Of a DNA stretch of 64,000 nucleotides, positions 42,965 through 50,804 are shown piece after piece. The translations under genes and the position numbers were made by a program. The stretch covers positions 272,298-336,297 of the forward strand of contig NZ_JAVRIE010000005.1 of NCBI RefSeq assembly GCF_031846165.1. Reading direction: 5' to 3'. Positions within the stretch are counted from its first letter, which is position 1; each line of letters opens with the position of its first letter. The notes beneath the pieces were generated by a model, which was given only the letters and a program-made list of their open reading frames with translations, searched no databases and had not been told where the DNA came from. Source of the DNA: Glaciecola blandensis (GTDB lineage: Bacteria > Pseudomonadota > Gammaproteobacteria > Enterobacterales > Alteromonadaceae).

Positions 42965-44173
42965 ATGTCTGCCACTCAGTTTGTTGCAAGCCGCAAAGTC
43001 AACATGCCTTCTTTGGTCGCGGGTAGAAAGAAAATATGGTCTGGTGTTAGTGTCCTTTTCTCGTTATTTTATTTTTTACCCTACTTTTATTTCGAAACAC
43101 CACAATTTGAATTAGGCAGTTTACTACTCGCTTACTTGGCTTTTTTATTTACCTATGTGTTGGCTTTACGTAGCCAAGTACCTCAAGTCCTAGGACATTT
43201 ACTCTTGGTAGTGGTCGTCTGTTTTATGGCATCCTTACTGACTTATGGTGGCTTATTTTTATTTGCTTATATCGCATTTGTGATTGCCTATCACTTACCT
43301 TTTTCCTCTCAAGAGCGAGGGGCGAGTGAACAAAATGAAAGACCTTCCTTCTTGTTACAGAGTCGTACTTGGCTTATTTTTTTATTACTTGTCATCACTT
43401 TCCGGTGGGCGATACAAGACACGTATTCTTTTTGGTTAAGCGAAACTATTATTCAATGGCAGTTCACGCACTTCACGCCAATCTATGCGGCTGTACTAAT
43501 GTTGTTTTGCTTCGGCTTTTTGGAACGACGAGAAACGCGTTTTGCTTCAATGAATGAGCGCTCTCGAGAAGAGATTGAACAAATCAGTACTATTGCCGAG
43601 CGCGAACGTATCGGTCGAGATTTACATGATATTGTCGGACACTCATTATCGAGCATCTCGGTGAAAGCAGACCTAGCCGACAAATTAATTATTAAAGGAA
43701 AGGTAGATGCAGCGCAACAAGAGATGCGTGATATTGCGAGTATTTCTCGAGATATTTTGAGTGATGTACGCAAAGCGGTTAGCAATATCAAACACCGCAG
43801 TTTGCACGATGAAGTGCGCAGTTTGACGAAACTGCTGGAAAGCAAATCCATCATGGTAGATTGCGACATTGATGAAAACGCGCTCCAAAAGTTAAGCTTG
43901 AAAAGTGAATCACAGCTCGTACTGATACTCAAAGAACTGGTCACGAATGTGCTTCGTCATAGCAATGCCAGCGAAGTCTATTTCAGTGCGAGAGAAAAGC
44001 AAGGTGCGCTTGAAGTTATCGTTCATGACAATGGAGCAGTATCGAATATTCAGTTTGGAAATGGCTTGTCTGGTATAAAAGAGCGATGTAGAAATATTTC
44101 TGCAACTGTTTATTTTAATCACGACAACGGTTTTAAATGCGAGCTTGAACTCGGGCTACACAGCGAAAGATAG
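42965..44173 (+). CDS. Sensor histidine kinase, DesK/NarX-like (HisKA_3)
   Basis: A 402-residue membrane kinase. Five or six membrane helices fill the first 190 residues without a sizeable periplasmic loop, as in DesK-type sensors of membrane state. A coiled-coil linker leads to the HisKA_3 dimerisation motif ERERIGRDLHDIVGHSLSS with His221 as phospho-acceptor. The ATPase domain has the N box LVLILKELVTNVLRHSNAS and the G boxes VHDNG and NGLSGIKER. ATG 42965 has GGAG six bases upstream. It is paired with the regulator that starts 34 bp later. Confidence 0.92.
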   Translation: MSATQFVASRKVNMPSLVAGRKKIWSGVSVLFSLFYFLPYFYFETPQFELGSLLLAYLAFLFTYVLALRSQVPQVLGHLLLVVVVCFMASLLTYGGLFLFAYIAFVIAYHLPFSSQERGASEQNERPSFLLQSRTWLIFLLLVITFRWAIQDTYSFWLSETIIQWQFTHFTPIYAAVLMLFCFGFLERRETRFASMNERSREEIEQISTIAERERIGRDLHDIVGHSLSSISVKADLADKLIIKGKVDAAQQEMRDIASISRDILSDVRKAVSNIKHRSLHDEVRSLTKLLESKSIMVDCDIDENALQKLSLKSESQLVLILKELVTNVLRHSNASEVYFSAREKQGALEVIVHDNGAVSNIQFGNGLSGIKERCRNISATVYFNHDNGFKCELELGLHSER

Positions 44174-44207
44174 CCGCAGATTGGCAGAAATAGCCTAAGG
44201 ATTGATA

Positions 44208-44816
44208 ATGCAGACAATCATGGTGGTAGAAGACCAAAGCTTAATTCGAGATGCCATTTCGACGCTGCTTTCATTGGAAGATGACTTTGACGTAATTCAC
44301 CAATGTGAAGACGGAGAGCAAGCTTTAAACTTACTTACTCAATCAAGTGCACTACCTGATATTGTCTTGAGCGATATTGAAATGCCGAATGTCACTGGCA
44401 TTGAGCTAGCTGAACAAGTTTCTGAACTATTCCCAGATATAAAGTTTGTTATCATGACCACCTTTGCTAAAGCAGGTTACGTTCGGAGAGCTATGTCGAG
44501 TGGCGCAAAAGGCTTTATTCTTAAAGATGTACCTAGTGATTATTTGGTATCTTCATTACGAGATATTTGCAAGGGTAAGGTGATTATTGATCCTGAATTG
44601 GCAGTACTTGCTTTGGGCGACAAAGACCCCTTGTCTGAAAAAGAGCGCAAAGCCATACAACTGATAGGGGATGGCTTATCTACTCAGCAGGTGGCGGATA
44701 AATTGTTTCTTTCCCAAGGCACGGTTCGCAATTATTTATCAGAAGCGATATCAAAACTAAATGCAATGAATAGCAACGATGCTGCGCGAATAGCTAGGCA
44801 GAAAGGGTGGCTATAG
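44208..44816 (+). CDS. NarL/DesR-family response regulator
   Basis: A 202-residue transcription regulator. The receiver domain has the acidic pair VVEDQS, the phospho-acceptor Asp56 in VLSDIEMPN, Thr in IMTTFA and Lys in ILKDVPSD. The LuxR-type DNA-binding domain is at 140-200, with the helix-turn-helix LSTQQVADKLFLSQGTVRNYLSEAISKL. ATG 44208 has AAGGA six bases upstream. With the kinase it makes a complete two-component pair. In DesK/DesR systems the target is a lipid desaturase; none is nearby, so the target here is open. Confidence 0.93.
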   Translation: MQTIMVVEDQSLIRDAISTLLSLEDDFDVIHQCEDGEQALNLLTQSSALPDIVLSDIEMPNVTGIELAEQVSELFPDIKFVIMTTFAKAGYVRRAMSSGAKGFILKDVPSDYLVSSLRDICKGKVIIDPELAVLALGDKDPLSEKERKAIQLIGDGLSTQQVADKLFLSQGTVRNYLSEAISKLNAMNSNDAARIARQKGWL

Positions 44817-44966
44817 CGTTTTTACTTTGTTATTGATAGTAAGAGAGTGTCGAAGACTGATAAAAGGAGAAGATACTTGAATAGTTAATTTACGCCCCTA
44901 CATTTAAGTATGGACGAAGAATACAAAAAAATTGTAGCAAGACAGAAAAGTATCGTTGTAAGGTAC

Positions 44967-44994
44967 TTGTATAACTTGCTTGCATGAGTATAAT
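44967..44994 (+). promoter_or_regulatory. Probable promoter of tRNA-Trp-secE-nusG
   Basis: A perfect -10 box TATAAT (44989-44994) lies 16 bp after a weak -35 TTGTAT (44967-44972). The GC-rich bases just after it (ACGCGTCCC) resemble the discriminator of growth-rate-controlled stable RNA promoters. It lies 90 bp before the tRNA. Confidence 0.65.
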
Positions 44995-45084
44995 ACGCGT
45001 CCCTCCCTTATGACGCTGATGACTTCCTTTCAAGAACACAACATCACAAGGGAAATGTAACTAAAATATGTATCGCACGGATGT

Positions 45085-45161
45085 AGGGGTGTAGCTCTAA
45101 TTGGTAGAGCAGCGGTCTCCAAAACCGACGGTTGGGAGTTCGAGTCTCTCCACCCCTGCCA
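45085..45161 (+). tRNA. tRNA-Trp (anticodon CCA)
   Basis: A 77-base cloverleaf including an encoded CCA end. The acceptor stem is AGGGGTG/CACCCCT, the D arm GCTC/GAGC, the anticodon loop CTCCAAA (anticodon CCA), and the T arm GGGAG TTCGAGT CTCTC. It closely matches E. coli tRNA-Trp. The first anticodon-stem pair is a G-A mismatch (GCGGT against ACCGA), which is unusual. It sits 75 bp before secE, the conserved place, but the usual tRNA-Tyr/Gly/Thr and tufB genes are not upstream. Confidence 0.95.
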
Positions 45162-45236
45162 CTTTGTGGTGAATCCTGTGAAAAGAATTAATTAATAGCC
45201 GGTCCGTTATGACGCGGCTAGTTTAGGGTAACACTG

Positions 45237-45614
45237 ATGAGTGAAAAGGCAGAAAACACGTCTAACCCGTTAGACTTAGTAAAGTGGTTATTAGTAATCG
45301 TGCTGTTGGGCGGTTTAGTATACGCTTATGGTGCGTATGAAGACGTTTCAGTTCTTTACAGAGCCTTAGGAGCGGTAGCTATCGTTGCTATATCTTTGGG
45401 CATTGCTGCAACGACAGCTAAAGGCAGTGCGTTTTTGGTCTTTGCAAAAGATTCACGCACAGAAGTACGCAAGGTTATCTGGCCAGACCGTACCGAAGCC
45501 AATCGTATGACACTAATCATCCTTGTTGCTACCGCAATCGTTGGTCTGTTCTTATATTTGATTGATATGTTCATCGTTTGGGGAATTGGTCTGTTCACTG
45601 GGATCGGAGGTTAA
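45237..45614 (+). CDS. secE: Preprotein translocase subunit SecE
   Basis: A 125-residue inner-membrane protein (E. coli has 127) of the SecYEG channel. Three membrane helices lie at about 15-32, 40-58 and 95-118. The conserved amphipathic stretch FAKDSRTEVRKVIWPDRTEANRMT precedes the third. It is the long gammaproteobacterial form. It is followed two bases later by nusG, the universal order. Confidence 0.96.
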   Translation: MSEKAENTSNPLDLVKWLLVIVLLGGLVYAYGAYEDVSVLYRALGAVAIVAISLGIAATTAKGSAFLVFAKDSRTEVRKVIWPDRTEANRMTLIILVATAIVGLFLYLIDMFIVWGIGLFTGIGG

Positions 45615-45616
45615 GC

Positions 45617-46153
45617 ATGTCTGACAAGAAATGGTATGTAGTTCAAGCGTTCTCTCAGTACGAAGGTCGAGTTCAGAAAACCCTACTTGAATACATCAAA
45701 ATGCACGGTATGGAAGATTACTTCGGTGAGATTCTTGTACCTACAGAAGAAGTCGTTGAGATGCGTGCTGGTCAAAAGCGCAAGTCTGAGCGTAAATTTT
45801 TTCCTGGCTACGTATTAGTAGAAATGGAAATGAACGAAGAATCATGGCACTTAGTGAAAAGTATTCCTCGAGTACTTGGTTTCATTGGCGGAACATCTGA
45901 TCGTCCAATGCCAATCACTAAGAAAGAAGCTGATGCAATATTAAATCGTCTCGAAGAATCAGTTGATAAGCCAAAACCAAAAACCTTGTTCGAACCAGGC
46001 GAAGTTGTTCGCGTTACCGATGGTCCATTTGCTGACTTTAATGGTGTGGTCGAAGAAGTTGATTATGAAAAAAGCCGCTTGAAAGTATCAGTGCTCATCT
46101 TTGGGCGTTCAACCCCAGTTGAACTAGAGTTCGGTCAAGTAGAAAAAGGCTAG
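45617..46153 (+). CDS. nusG: Transcription termination/antitermination factor NusG
   Basis: A 178-residue protein (E. coli has 181). The NGN domain has KWYVVQAFSQYEGRVQ and FFPGYVLVEMEM. The KOW domain is FEPGEVVRVTDGPFADFNGVVEEVDYEKSRLKVSVLIFGR. It binds RNA polymerase and links it to Rho or ribosomal S10. GGAGG lies six bases before ATG 45617. Unusually, rplK does not follow directly: a strong hairpin and a 2-kb segment with two unrelated genes come between. Confidence 0.97.
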   Translation: MSDKKWYVVQAFSQYEGRVQKTLLEYIKMHGMEDYFGEILVPTEEVVEMRAGQKRKSERKFFPGYVLVEMEMNEESWHLVKSIPRVLGFIGGTSDRPMPITKKEADAILNRLEESVDKPKPKTLFEPGEVVRVTDGPFADFNGVVEEVDYEKSRLKVSVLIFGRSTPVELEFGQVEKG

Positions 46154-46163
46154 AGTTAAAAGC

Positions 46164-46226
46164 AAAAAAGGGGTCAGAGTTAATTAATTTGCATTCGCAT
46201 ATTAATTAACTCTGACCCCTTTTTTT
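46164..46226. terminator. Perfect 25-bp palindrome/terminator after nusG
   Basis: The arms 46164-46188 and 46201-46225 are exactly inverted around a 12-base loop. They start AAAAAAGGGGTCAGAGTTAA and end in a run of T. It lies 11 bp after the nusG stop and should end the secE-nusG transcript. Its GGGGTCAGAGTTAATT core recurs in degraded form at 47948-47971 and 61737-61777, so it is probably also a mobile palindromic element of the REP type. Confidence 0.9.
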
Positions 46227-46338
46227 ATTGTTAAAAATTAAACAATTGTAATGTTACATCTTTATGAGTTGGAAACCGGTATCAAGCTACAGAAACGCAT
46301 CTTGCGATTCTTACTACTTTCAATCAAAAGGATAATTT

Positions 46339-46842
46339 ATGACAGCTCTAGCCAATAAAATGTTAAAAACAGTTTCTGTACTAGCACTTACTTTCATGAT
46401 GGCCGCCACTGCTTCTGCGGGTCACCACGGCGATAAAAAGGACATTGTTGATACTGCAGCAAGCAACAAAGACTTCTCTACTTTGGTTGCAGCAGTGAAG
46501 GCAGCTGGTTTAGTCGACGCGTTGAAGGCCGATGGTCCACTCACTGTTTTTGCACCGACAAATGCAGCATTTGCAAAACTACCTGCTGGTACCGTTGAAT
46601 CCTTATTAAAGCCTGAGAATAAGGACAAGTTAGTACAAATATTGACTTACCATGTGGTTGCTGGAAATGTGATGGCAGCCGATGTAGTGAAGTTGAAGTC
46701 AGCAACTACACTAGAAGGTTCAGATGTTACAGTATCAGTATCAGATGCCGGCGTTAAAATTAACAACGCTAATGTAGTAGCAACAGATATCAAAACATCT
46801 AATGGCGTAATTCACGTTATCGACACAGTAATCTTGCCATAA
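46339..46842 (+). CDS. Secreted single-domain FAS1 (fasciclin) protein
   Basis: A 167-residue protein with a signal peptide (VLALTFMMAATASAG) and one FAS1 domain (about 33-166). The H1 box is LTVFAPTNAAFAKL and the H2 box SNGVIHVIDTVILP. It lacks a lipobox and membrane anchor, so it should be periplasmic or released. Such MPB70-like proteins are thought to bind surfaces or other proteins. It is placed between nusG and rplK together with an exported DNA ligase on the other strand. AAGGA lies 8 bases before the ATG. Confidence 0.9.
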   Translation: MTALANKMLKTVSVLALTFMMAATASAGHHGDKKDIVDTAASNKDFSTLVAAVKAAGLVDALKADGPLTVFAPTNAAFAKLPAGTVESLLKPENKDKLVQILTYHVVAGNVMAADVVKLKSATTLEGSDVTVSVSDAGVKINNANVVATDIKTSNGVIHVIDTVILP

Positions 46843-46857
46843 GAAGTATCACCCATA

Positions 46858-46893
46858 TTAGGGAAGGGGTATTAATCTCTTCCCTAACTATTT
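46858..46893. terminator. Hairpin between the FAS1 and DNA ligase genes
   Basis: TTAGGGAAG and CTTCCCTAA form a perfect 9-bp stem with a 12-base loop, followed by CTATTTTC, 16 bp after the FAS1 stop. It faces the convergent ligase gene. Confidence 0.7.
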
Positions 46894-46936
46894 TCTGCGA
46901 CAGCATCAACCCGCGATACAATATGCGAAAAAGGGC

Positions 46937-47854
46937 CTATTGAAGGTCGAAAGGTAACAGCGCTTCTCGCATCTTTGCGATTCTTAAAAAACTGGCAAAC
47001 CGTGGTACTCCGTTTTTCGTGTAGCCGTGAAAAGTAAAGGTTATTGTGCTGCCAATAGCGGGTGGGGTTTTCCGTTCTGAATCAGTAAAGCCTGTACCGA
47101 TTTTGAACGTCACTTCGTTTCCGTTCTTATCCTCACTTTGCACCAACAGAGAACCCAACAAGCCAGAGTACTTCCCTTTTCCTTCAATATGCCCCAAGAC
47201 AAGTGCTTCACTATCCATGTATGGCTTTAATTTTAACAGGTCATCACTTCGACCAGATTGAAAGTCGCTATCAGCCTTATGGAGCATAAGCCCTTCCGCA
47301 CCATTTTGAGTGATATCCATTAATAACTCCGTGAGTTGATGGTTTGTTGCAAGCGTTAATTGTTCAACCGGTAAAACATGAGACAAATTCAGTGCCAGCA
47401 GTACGCTAGTGTAGTGTTTTGATCTGATTGTGAACTTGTCTTCAAAATTTGGCGCATCGAAGACCATATATTTCACCCGTTTCCATTCGTTATTGTCGGC
47501 TGTATATCTACTAACGATTGAAGCGACTTCCTCAAACGTGTTTCGAGCTATCCATAGCTCCCCATCTAACCACATATCGGGAAGTTTTTCGGTAAACCAA
47601 GCTGGGGCATTAATCCTATTGCCTTGACGGGTCATCAGTGTTCGATTTCGCCAAATTGCACGAACACCATCAAATTTCTCACTGACCAAGTAACCTCGGA
47701 CATCTTGTGCTTCATAAACCTTTGCGAGTTGCACTCCGACAGCATCTGAATTCGTCATGGCAGAAGTGTCTATGCACCATGAAGTAAAAAGCACAAATAT
47801 CACCAGTTTGAGTGCGGGTAGTTCATCAGGTGTAGATCGGTTAAATGGGATCAT
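46937..47854 (-). CDS. Exported two-domain ATP-dependent DNA ligase (LigE type)
   Basis: A 305-residue minimal ligase with only nucleotidyltransferase and OB domains. An N-terminal hydrophobic stretch (LKLVIFVLFTSWCIDTSA) acts as a signal peptide, typical of LigE proteins found in Haemophilus, Neisseria, Vibrio and relatives. Motif I is VSEKFDGVRAIW (adenylated Lys), motif III LDGELW, motif IV EGLMLHK and motif V LLKLKPYMDSEA. LigE is thought to repair DNA in the periplasm, perhaps incoming DNA during transformation. It is unrelated in domain layout to the 542-residue ligase at 2693-4321. Confidence 0.92.
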   Translation of the reverse strand: MIPFNRSTPDELPALKLVIFVLFTSWCIDTSAMTNSDAVGVQLAKVYEAQDVRGYLVSEKFDGVRAIWRNRTLMTRQGNRINAPAWFTEKLPDMWLDGELWIARNTFEEVASIVSRYTADNNEWKRVKYMVFDAPNFEDKFTIRSKHYTSVLLALNLSHVLPVEQLTLATNHQLTELLMDITQNGAEGLMLHKADSDFQSGRSDDLLKLKPYMDSEALVLGHIEGKGKYSGLLGSLLVQSEDKNGNEVTFKIGTGFTDSERKTPPAIGSTITFTFHGYTKNGVPRFASFLRIAKMREALLPFDLQ

Positions 47855-47947
47855 ATTATTCTCGTTTTAAAACATATTTCTGATACCAAATATTGCTCAA
47901 TTTCAAGGTTTTAAACAACTCAACCAAAGCACAGTTCTGCCAATAAA

Positions 47948-47971
47948 AAACTAACTCTGACACCTTTTTCG
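47948..47971. repeat. Degraded half copy of the nusG palindrome
   Basis: AAACTAACTCTGACACCTTTTT, read on the minus strand, differs from the start of the 46164 arm at two of about 21 positions. It lies 94 bp upstream of the ligase start, so the two copies flank the FAS1-ligase segment. Confidence 0.65.
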
Positions 47972-48011
47972 GGCGCTTTTCGGCAAACGCTAAAATAACT
48001 TGAATTAAGGC

Positions 48012-48040
48012 TTGTGTTTACTGCACCAAAAGCATATAAT
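48012..48040 (+). promoter_or_regulatory. Probable promoter of rplKA
   Basis: TTGTGT (48012-48017), a 17-bp spacer and a perfect TATAAT (48035-48040), followed by the GC-rich TTGCGCCC. It lies 92 bp before rplK and fits an independent start for the ribosomal operon now cut off from nusG. Confidence 0.7.
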
Positions 48041-48131
48041 TTGCGCCCTTTTTTATGCACAGGGAAGCCGTTTGAGAAGATATTCTCAGTATCTTCAAGG
48101 CGTTATACCCACAAATAGAGAGTAAAAAGTA

Positions 48132-48560
48132 ATGGCGAAGAAAGTCACTGGCTTAATTAAGCTACAGGTTGCAGCAGGCGCTGCTAACCCAAGTCCACCG
48201 GTTGGTCCTGCACTAGGTCAGCATGGTGTTAACATCATGGAATTCTGTAAAGCGTTTAACGCAAAAACAGAATCTCTTGAAAAAGGCGCTCCGGTACCAG
48301 TAGAAATTACTGTATACGAAGATCGCTCTTTCACATTCTTAACGAAAACTCCTCCAGCTTCTTTCTTACTTAAGAAAGCGGCAGGCATCAAGAGTGGTTC
48401 TGGCCGTCCTAATACTGAGAAGGTGGGTAAAGTTACTCGCGCTCAGCTTGAAGAGATTGCAAAAACAAAAGAACCTGATTTAACAGCTGCTAGCCTTGAC
48501 GCTGCAGTGAATACCATCGCGGGTTCTGCTCGTAGTATGGGCTTGGTAGTAGAGGGTTAA
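48132..48560 (+). CDS. rplK: 50S ribosomal protein L11
   Basis: A 142-residue protein (E. coli has 142) of the GTPase-associated centre, needed for RelA activation. The N-terminal domain has LQVAAGAANPSPPVGPALGQHGVNI with the proline pair bound by thiostrepton. The C-terminal RNA-binding domain has KTPPASFLLKKAAG and ends TIAGSARSMGLVVEG. rplA follows 4 bp later. Confidence 0.98.
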   Translation: MAKKVTGLIKLQVAAGAANPSPPVGPALGQHGVNIMEFCKAFNAKTESLEKGAPVPVEITVYEDRSFTFLTKTPPASFLLKKAAGIKSGSGRPNTEKVGKVTRAQLEEIAKTKEPDLTAASLDAAVNTIAGSARSMGLVVEG

Positions 48561-48564
48561 TAGA

Positions 48565-49263
48565 ATGGCTAAATTATCAAAAAGAATGCGTAACATCGCT
48601 GAAAAAGTAGACGTTACAAAAGAATACGAAATTAATGAAGCTGTTTCACTTTTAAAAGAACTTGCAACTGTTAAGTTCTCAGAAAGCGTAGACGTTGCAA
48701 TTAACTTGGGTATCGATGCTCGTAAATCTGACCAAAACGTTCGTGGTGCAACTGTACTACCAAACGGTACTGGTAAAGAAGTACGTGTTGCTGTGTTCAC
48801 TCAAGGTGCAAACGCTGAAGCTGCTAAAGAAGCTGGTGCTGACATCGTTGGTATGGAAGACCTAGCTGAGCAAGTTAAAAAAGGCGAAATGAACTTTGAC
48901 GTTGTAGTTGCTAGCCCTGACGCGATGCGTGTTGTTGGTACACTCGGTCAAATCTTAGGTCCACGTGGCCTAATGCCAAACCCTAAAACGGGTACAGTTA
49001 CACCAGACGTAGCGACTGCAGTAAAAAATGCAAAAGCTGGTCAGGTCAGATATCGTAACGATAAGAACGGTATCATCCACGCTAGCATTGGTAAAATTGC
49101 TTTTGAAGCAAACCAAATTCAAGAAAACCTTGAAGCATTGCTAGAAGCGTTGAAAAAGGCTAAGCCTTCTTCAGCCAAGGGTACATATATTAAGAAAGTT
49201 AGTTTAAGCACAACAATGGGCGCTGGTGTTTTATTAGACCAGGGTTCTTTGACTCAAGCTTAA
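48565..49263 (+). CDS. rplA: 50S ribosomal protein L1
   Basis: A 232-residue protein (E. coli has 234) of the L1 stalk. Recognised by KFSESVDVAINLGIDARKSD, the linker GPRGLMPNPKTGTVT and the C-terminal KKVSLSTTMGAGV. GAGGG precedes the ATG. In relatives L1 represses its own rplKA mRNA by binding near the rplK start; this was not checked structurally here. Confidence 0.98.
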   Translation: MAKLSKRMRNIAEKVDVTKEYEINEAVSLLKELATVKFSESVDVAINLGIDARKSDQNVRGATVLPNGTGKEVRVAVFTQGANAEAAKEAGADIVGMEDLAEQVKKGEMNFDVVVASPDAMRVVGTLGQILGPRGLMPNPKTGTVTPDVATAVKNAKAGQVRYRNDKNGIIHASIGKIAFEANQIQENLEALLEALKKAKPSSAKGTYIKKVSLSTTMGAGVLLDQGSLTQA

Positions 49264-49584
49264 GTAACTTTTCTCTTTAAGGTTATGGGTTGGAGTTGTT
49301 TGCGCCAAAAGCGTAACTCAACTCCCGTCCAAGACCGCAGGCGCTAGGCAGTGAAAGAGGTAAGAGAACTTTCACACACTTCTTCGGGAGCGAAATGCCA
49401 AGCTTAATATTACCTGCGCAGACGGTGGTTTCAACTCAGACTCTCTGGGAATGAACACCGTAGAGCGGTACAAGATATGCTTCAGATGTTCGCATCCAGT
49501 ATATCGAGTATCAATCTGTTAACGCTGACGATAGCGTTTATCGAAAGGTAAACAAAAGAGTCAGATTTTAAGAAGGTGAACTCA
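49264..49584 (+). promoter_or_regulatory. rplJ leader with L10 binding site
   Basis: A 321-bp spacer holding the conserved L10 leader. CCGTC (49325) pairs with GACGG (49421) and CGCAGG (49336-49341) pairs with CCTGCG (49413-49418). The strings CCGTCCAAGACCGCAGG and CCTGCGCAGACGG are almost those of the E. coli leader. L10 with L7/L12 binds this RNA and represses rplJL translation. An arm AGTGAAAG/CTTTCAC sits between. The promoter for rplJL may also lie here but is not clear. Confidence 0.85.
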
Positions 49585-50103
49585 GTGGCACTAGGCTTAG
49601 CAGCAAAAAAAGAGATCGTAGCTGAAATTGAAGAAGTTGCTTCTCGCGCTCTATCCGTTGCCGTCGCTGAATACCGTGGGATGGAAGTTCATGAACTGAC
49701 TGACCTACGTAATAAAGCTCGTGAACAAGGCGTATTTCTTAAAGTTGTACGTAACACACTAGCTAAACGTGGATTGGCCGACAGCAAATTTGCTGACATG
49801 GATTCTGCATTAGTTGGACCGTTAATTTATGGTTTCTCTATCGAAGCACCGGGCGGCGCAGCGCGCTTGTTCAAAGACTTCGCTAAGACAAATGATAAGT
49901 TGAACGTGACAGCATTGTCTATTGGTAGCGGTTTACTAGGTCCAGAGAAATTGGACGCAGTAGCATCACTACCTACCCGCGACGAAGCGCTTGCGAAATT
50001 ACTTGCAACCTTCAAAGCACCTGCCGAGAAATTCGTTCGTACTATCAACGAAGTTCCAGGCAAGTTTGTGCGCGTATTGGCGGCGATCAAAGAAGAAAAA
50101 TAA
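49585..50103 (+). CDS. rplJ: 50S ribosomal protein L10
   Basis: A 172-residue protein forming the base of the L7/L12 stalk and repressor of its own operon. The start is GTG 49585 (V/MALGLAAKKEIVAE), chosen by match to the E. coli N terminus MALNLQDKQAIVAE and by AAGGTG six bases upstream; a GTG three codons earlier is also open. VVRNTLAKR and GAARLFKDFAK are diagnostic. Confidence 0.97.
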   Translation: MALGLAAKKEIVAEIEEVASRALSVAVAEYRGMEVHELTDLRNKAREQGVFLKVVRNTLAKRGLADSKFADMDSALVGPLIYGFSIEAPGGAARLFKDFAKTNDKLNVTALSIGSGLLGPEKLDAVASLPTRDEALAKLLATFKAPAEKFVRTINEVPGKFVRVLAAIKEEK

Positions 50104-50156
50104 TTTTCTTTTTTGGCATTATAAATTTTTAACATTAAACCCAGGAGTTTAGAGAA

Positions 50157-50528
50157 ATGGCTCTAACCAAAGATGATATTTTAAACGCGATCGCAGAAAT
50201 GCCAGTTATGGAATTGGTAGAATTGATCGAAGCAGCAGAAGAAAAATTCAACGTATCTGCAGCAGCAGCAGTAGCAGTAGCTGGTCCAGCTGCAGCAGCT
50301 GAAGCGGCTGAAGAGAAGACTGAATTTGACGTAGTTCTTACTTCATTCGGTGCTAACAAAGTTGCTGTTATCAAAGCAGTACGTGGCGCAACTGGTCTTG
50401 GCTTGAAAGAAGCTAAAGAAGTAGTTGAGTCTGCACCTAAAGCAATCAAAGAAGGCGTTTCGAAAGAAGACGCTGAAGCATTGCAGAAAGAACTTCAAGA
50501 AGCTGGTGCTGAAGTAGAAGTTAAGTAA
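50157..50528 (+). CDS. rplL: 50S ribosomal protein L7/L12
   Basis: A 123-residue acidic stalk protein recruiting translation factors. The N-terminal dimerisation helix is IAEMPVMELVELIEAAEEKF, then an Ala-rich hinge (about 35-55) and the C-terminal domain EKTEFDVVLTSFGANKVAVIKAVR, GLGLKEAKEVVE. AGGAG is well placed upstream. Confidence 0.98.
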   Translation: MALTKDDILNAIAEMPVMELVELIEAAEEKFNVSAAAAVAVAGPAAAAEAAEEKTEFDVVLTSFGANKVAVIKAVRGATGLGLKEAKEVVESAPKAIKEGVSKEDAEALQKELQEAGAEVEVK

Positions 50529-50561
50529 TTAGTATTTCTAATTACTGGCCTTAACAGGCTC

Positions 50562-50592
50562 AGGCAGGTGATTTTTAATCACCTGCCTTTTT
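50562..50592 (+). terminator. rplL-rpoB attenuator
   Basis: AGGCAGGTGATT, TTT, AATCACCTGCCT, then TTTT: a perfect 12-bp stem 33 bp after rplL. As in E. coli it should stop part of the transcription before rpoB. The rest of the 276-bp gap shows nothing else clear. Confidence 0.85.
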
Positions 50593-50804
50593 GCGCTGTA
50601 GGATATGCAATATTTCACCCTTTGTTTGCTATCCAGGAAAGCGTTGGTATTTAACCGGTAAGTTTTTGTTTTCGTTAGAAAGCAATATTACATTTTATGA
50701 TGTATGCTTAGGTTAATGCCCTATTAAAAGGGTACTGGAAGTTTGTTACACGCAAGGCAGTATGTGTAGCAGGTTGGGTCTAAAATCAGTCGGCTGAGGA
50801 ACCC

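Noticed and set aside
46154..48131. Insertion sequence or prophage between nusG and rplK
   Set aside because: No transposase, integrase or clear target-site duplication is visible; only the palindromic elements suggest mobility.
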